From contig OZ223306.1 in NCBI GenBank assembly GCA_965140735.1, positions 3,286,001-3,350,000 of the forward strand: DNA of 64,000 bases, in the 5' to 3' direction. This stretch comes from Fusibacter_A sp965140735 (lineage in GTDB: Bacteria > Bacillota > Clostridia > Peptostreptococcales > Acidaminobacteraceae). A program made the translations under genes and the position numbers. This document shows positions 61,948 through 64,000 of the stretch, piece by piece. Under the pieces are notes generated by a model. The model was not told the origin of the DNA, did no database searches, and saw only the letters and a program-made list of their open reading frames with translations. Positions within the stretch are counted from its first letter, which is position 1. Each line of letters begins with the position of its first letter.

Positions 61948-62049
61948 GAAGACCACACATCTTTTATTAATTATTTCTGATCAAGTCTAATTTTAAAAAC
62001 ATTACCAATGAGAAAAGTGACACAACTGAATCAGAATTGTGTCATTTTT

Positions 62050-63015
62050 TTATATCTCATTATTACTGATATCAATATTATACTCTGAATATGTATTTTG
62101 CACATAATAGTCTAATAAATGGTCTGAATCTTGAATTTTCAATAATTGAATAGCTTTATTAAGTGAACTTCTATAGCCCATTTTGCCAGAAAGAAACTGT
62201 GCAATTCCAAGACGATAGTAAAGTTGAAAAAGACTATACAGCAAATAGTTTTCTTTACAAAACTGGATGCCTAAATTAGCATATTGAATAACATCATCAT
62301 GATTGCTCAATCTATGGGCATTATAAGCTAAATTTAAATATACTTTAACAATTAATATATTCCAGTTATTGGATATGCATGGATCGTTTTTTATTTCTTG
62401 TAATATAAAATCTAATAAAGCATTACTCGTATCAAAATTATCTGTTTCTGATAACGAGATGGATAGAAAAAGCAATATCTTGAGCTCAAAAAAATCATAT
62501 TTATATTTTCGATAATCATTTAATTTAAAAGCTGGTATGGTTACTTGGAGTGAATTAATAAAACAACTTTTAGCATTAGATTTAACATCAGTATCTTCGC
62601 AGTAAAGATATCTAAAGCCATCAAGTAGTAGCTCGAATTGAATAAGTTCCTTTTCATTTTTTATAAGTACGTCTTTTTCAATGAAATTTTGTCGATAGAG
62701 ATTAAAATCTTCAATGAGATTTTTTAATTTATCTAAATCGTGATGGTCTATGAACTGTTCTAGACGATCGTAATAATTTAGCAAATCAGTTTCAAAACTA
62801 TTATAATCTAAAACTGTAATTAAATTCACTTTATAAAACTCAGATAAAATTTTTAATGTGTCATATCGAGGGATGCTCATACCATTTTCAAGCCGTCTTA
62901 ACGTATCTGTGCTAATGCCAGTTTTTTCATAAACATCAATCTGTGCCAGTTCGGCATTGATTCTTATTGATTTGATTTTTTTCCCAAAAAATTCAAGATT
63001 ATAGGTTCTAAACAT
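62050..63015 (-). CDS. XRE-family regulator with C-terminal TPR-like helical domain
   Basis: A 321-residue protein. Residues 8-62 are an XRE helix-turn-helix (IKSIRINAELAQIDVYEKTGISTDTLRRLENG). The remaining 250 residues are all-helical and resemble the TPR domain of PlcR/Rgg/PrgX-type regulators, which bind short peptides. The start at 63015 has AAAGGA 7 bases upstream. It is divergent from a secreted amidase gene, the usual layout for a regulator and its target; that link is an inference. Confidence 0.8.
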   Translation of the reverse strand: MFRTYNLEFFGKKIKSIRINAELAQIDVYEKTGISTDTLRRLENGMSIPRYDTLKILSEFYKVNLITVLDYNSFETDLLNYYDRLEQFIDHHDLDKLKNLIEDFNLYRQNFIEKDVLIKNEKELIQFELLLDGFRYLYCEDTDVKSNAKSCFINSLQVTIPAFKLNDYRKYKYDFFELKILLFLSISLSETDNFDTSNALLDFILQEIKNDPCISNNWNILIVKVYLNLAYNAHRLSNHDDVIQYANLGIQFCKENYLLYSLFQLYYRLGIAQFLSGKMGYRSSLNKAIQLLKIQDSDHLLDYYVQNTYSEYNIDISNNEI

Positions 63016-63205
63016 TGGTTTGTCCTTTCGCTTATAAGTAAGTGATGACCTATTTAAAATATTATTATACAATTAAACAAATCAATAGTAAATGAGGAAT
63101 TAAATAGGAAGTCAAACATAATGTGTAAAAAAATTACATTCAAATGACGTTTGAAGGACATGTTTAAATGATATTCATAAGTTATAATTTAATTGGGAGG
63201 TAACA

Positions 63206-64000
63206 ATGAAAAAATTAACTGCTATTTTTACACTATTTACACTATTGCTATTTACAAACTTAGTTTTTGCCGATACAAATGAGAATGATCTATTAAAAGA
63301 ACGCTTAATCTCGTATTTTGACAAGAAAGTTGAGTTCTTTACGACTGGCAATCAAGAAAACACAAAAGAATTGAAAACATTTTTCAGTGATAATAATAAA
63401 TATTGTAATTACGAAATTGGAAGGTTAACCTATTTAATTAAATCCTGTGACATCTCAGATACTCAAATTAAAAATTATTCTATAAACATAGAAGTTTTAT
63501 CATCTTATGAGGATGTTGAAAATATTGTTTGTGAAGTTGCTGTAAATACAACACTTCAGTATGATTATATGAAAGAACCTTTTGTGGATAAAATTATTCA
63601 TAAAATTACATTAAACAATAGGGACTATCGTATTATTTCAGATGAGTATACAGATGAATTTTCTGATTTATTTGACAAAAATACAAATTTTGATATGCTT
63701 ATTGGGAATCTAGAAAGTAATTATTTAAAAGACTTAACAGAAGATAAAAAAGCTCAATTAGTGCAAGAGGACACCGCACCAATACTGCGTTCAGTTCCAG
63801 GAGATTATTTTGATTCTTATAGTACTTCATATCGATCTAATGCAGTTTCGTATGCATTACAATATACTGATAATAATGGGGGGTATGAAAGTACAAATTA
63901 CAATAATGCTAAATTCAAATATTTTAGTTATAAAAACGATTGTCAAAATTTTGTGTCACAATGTATCTGGTATGGATTTGGTGGTCGATCAAGCTCTAAT
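63206..64000 (+). CDS. Secreted amidase (Amidase_6 domain), 3' truncated by the window
   Basis: At least 265 residues, open to the last base. A signal peptide (about 1-22, ending near LVFAD) is followed by an uncharacterised beta-rich region. From about residue 205 the Amidase_6 signature begins: AVSYALQYTDNN, then the catalytic-type C246 in KNDCQNFVSQCIWYG. These NlpC/P60-like proteins cleave amide bonds in the cell envelope. GGGAGG is 6 bases before the ATG. A TATAAT (63183) lies upstream, and the gene is divergent from the XRE-TPR regulator. Confidence 0.85.
   Translation, partial: MKKLTAIFTLFTLLLFTNLVFADTNENDLLKERLISYFDKKVEFFTTGNQENTKELKTFFSDNNKYCNYEIGRLTYLIKSCDISDTQIKNYSINIEVLSSYEDVENIVCEVAVNTTLQYDYMKEPFVDKIIHKITLNNRDYRIISDEYTDEFSDLFDKNTNFDMLIGNLESNYLKDLTEDKKAQLVQEDTAPILRSVPGDYFDSYSTSYRSNAVSYALQYTDNNGGYESTNYNNAKFKYFSYKNDCQNFVSQCIWYGFGGRSSSN

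Noticed and set aside
61663..61956. A 97-codon minus-strand frame between the DegS-like gene and the XRE regulator
   Set aside because: No ribosome site and low-complexity hydrophobic sequence; the opposite strand carries the more protein-like, though broken, frame.
1..64000. CRISPR arrays, insertion sequences, prophage, rRNA or tRNA genes
   Set aside because: No regularly spaced direct repeats, transposase or integrase motifs, or RNA gene signatures were seen on reading both strands.

Overview
The window is AT-rich DNA from an anaerobic Firmicute, most likely a clostridium. The evidence is the AbrB-type regulator, T-box leaders on metG and tyrS, the tatD-yabE-rnmV-ksgA block, an HD-GYP protein, a Gram-positive SOS box, cohesin/dockerin-like modules and the oxygen-independent (cbi) cobalamin route. 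No rRNA, tRNA or CRISPR array was seen. The first and last genes run off the window.

Left end (1-9.8 kb): aromatic catabolism. The C-terminal part of a sigma-54 activator is followed by two gene groups, each behind a clear -24/-12 promoter. Group 1 encodes a PhlG/phloretin-hydrolase-family C-C hydrolase, a 2x[4Fe-4S] ferredoxin and a fumarate-reductase-type flavoprotein. Group 2 encodes a cupin, an SDR, a 3-hydroxyacyl-CoA-dehydrogenase-like enzyme, a cyclase-family hydrolase and a BKACE enzyme, followed by an MFS carrier. The last four enzymes match the radical-free anaerobic phloroglucinol pathway: phloroglucinol, dihydrophloroglucinol, 3-hydroxy-5-oxohexanoate, triacetate, then acetoacetate plus acetoacetyl-CoA. 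Group 1 may release phloroglucinol from acylated or flavonoid-derived precursors. This is the most interesting system in the window.

9.9-26.1 kb, minus strand: an AbrB-like regulator, a DUF948-like membrane protein and an unknown protein, then tetrapyrrole synthesis. hemA-sirC-hemC-cobA/hemD-hemB-hemL makes uroporphyrinogen III and sirohydrochlorin. cbiX-C-D-E-T-L-F-G-H-J builds the corrin ring and lies behind a cobalamin riboswitch and terminator.

26.3-46 kb, plus strand: an exported protein and a small membrane protein, T-box-metG, a dipeptide/oligopeptide ABC transporter with a cytoplasmic serine hydrolase, then tatD, yabE, rnmV, ksgA, a GNAT, a DegV protein, a small unknown protein, an HD-GYP-like protein whose HD motif reads YD, and T-box-tyrS. 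The transporter block interrupts the usual metG-tatD neighbourhood.

45.9-64 kb: a secreted cohesin/dockerin-like protein, a DnaD-like protein, a lipoprotein, a two-component system, a lytic transglycosylase, an SOS-boxed nuclease-helicase, galU, pepV, a methyltransferase, purA, a DegS-like kinase without its regulator, a decayed gene, and an XRE-TPR regulator divergent from a secreted amidase cut by the window end. All functions are read from sequence motifs and remembered family knowledge; no database search was run.
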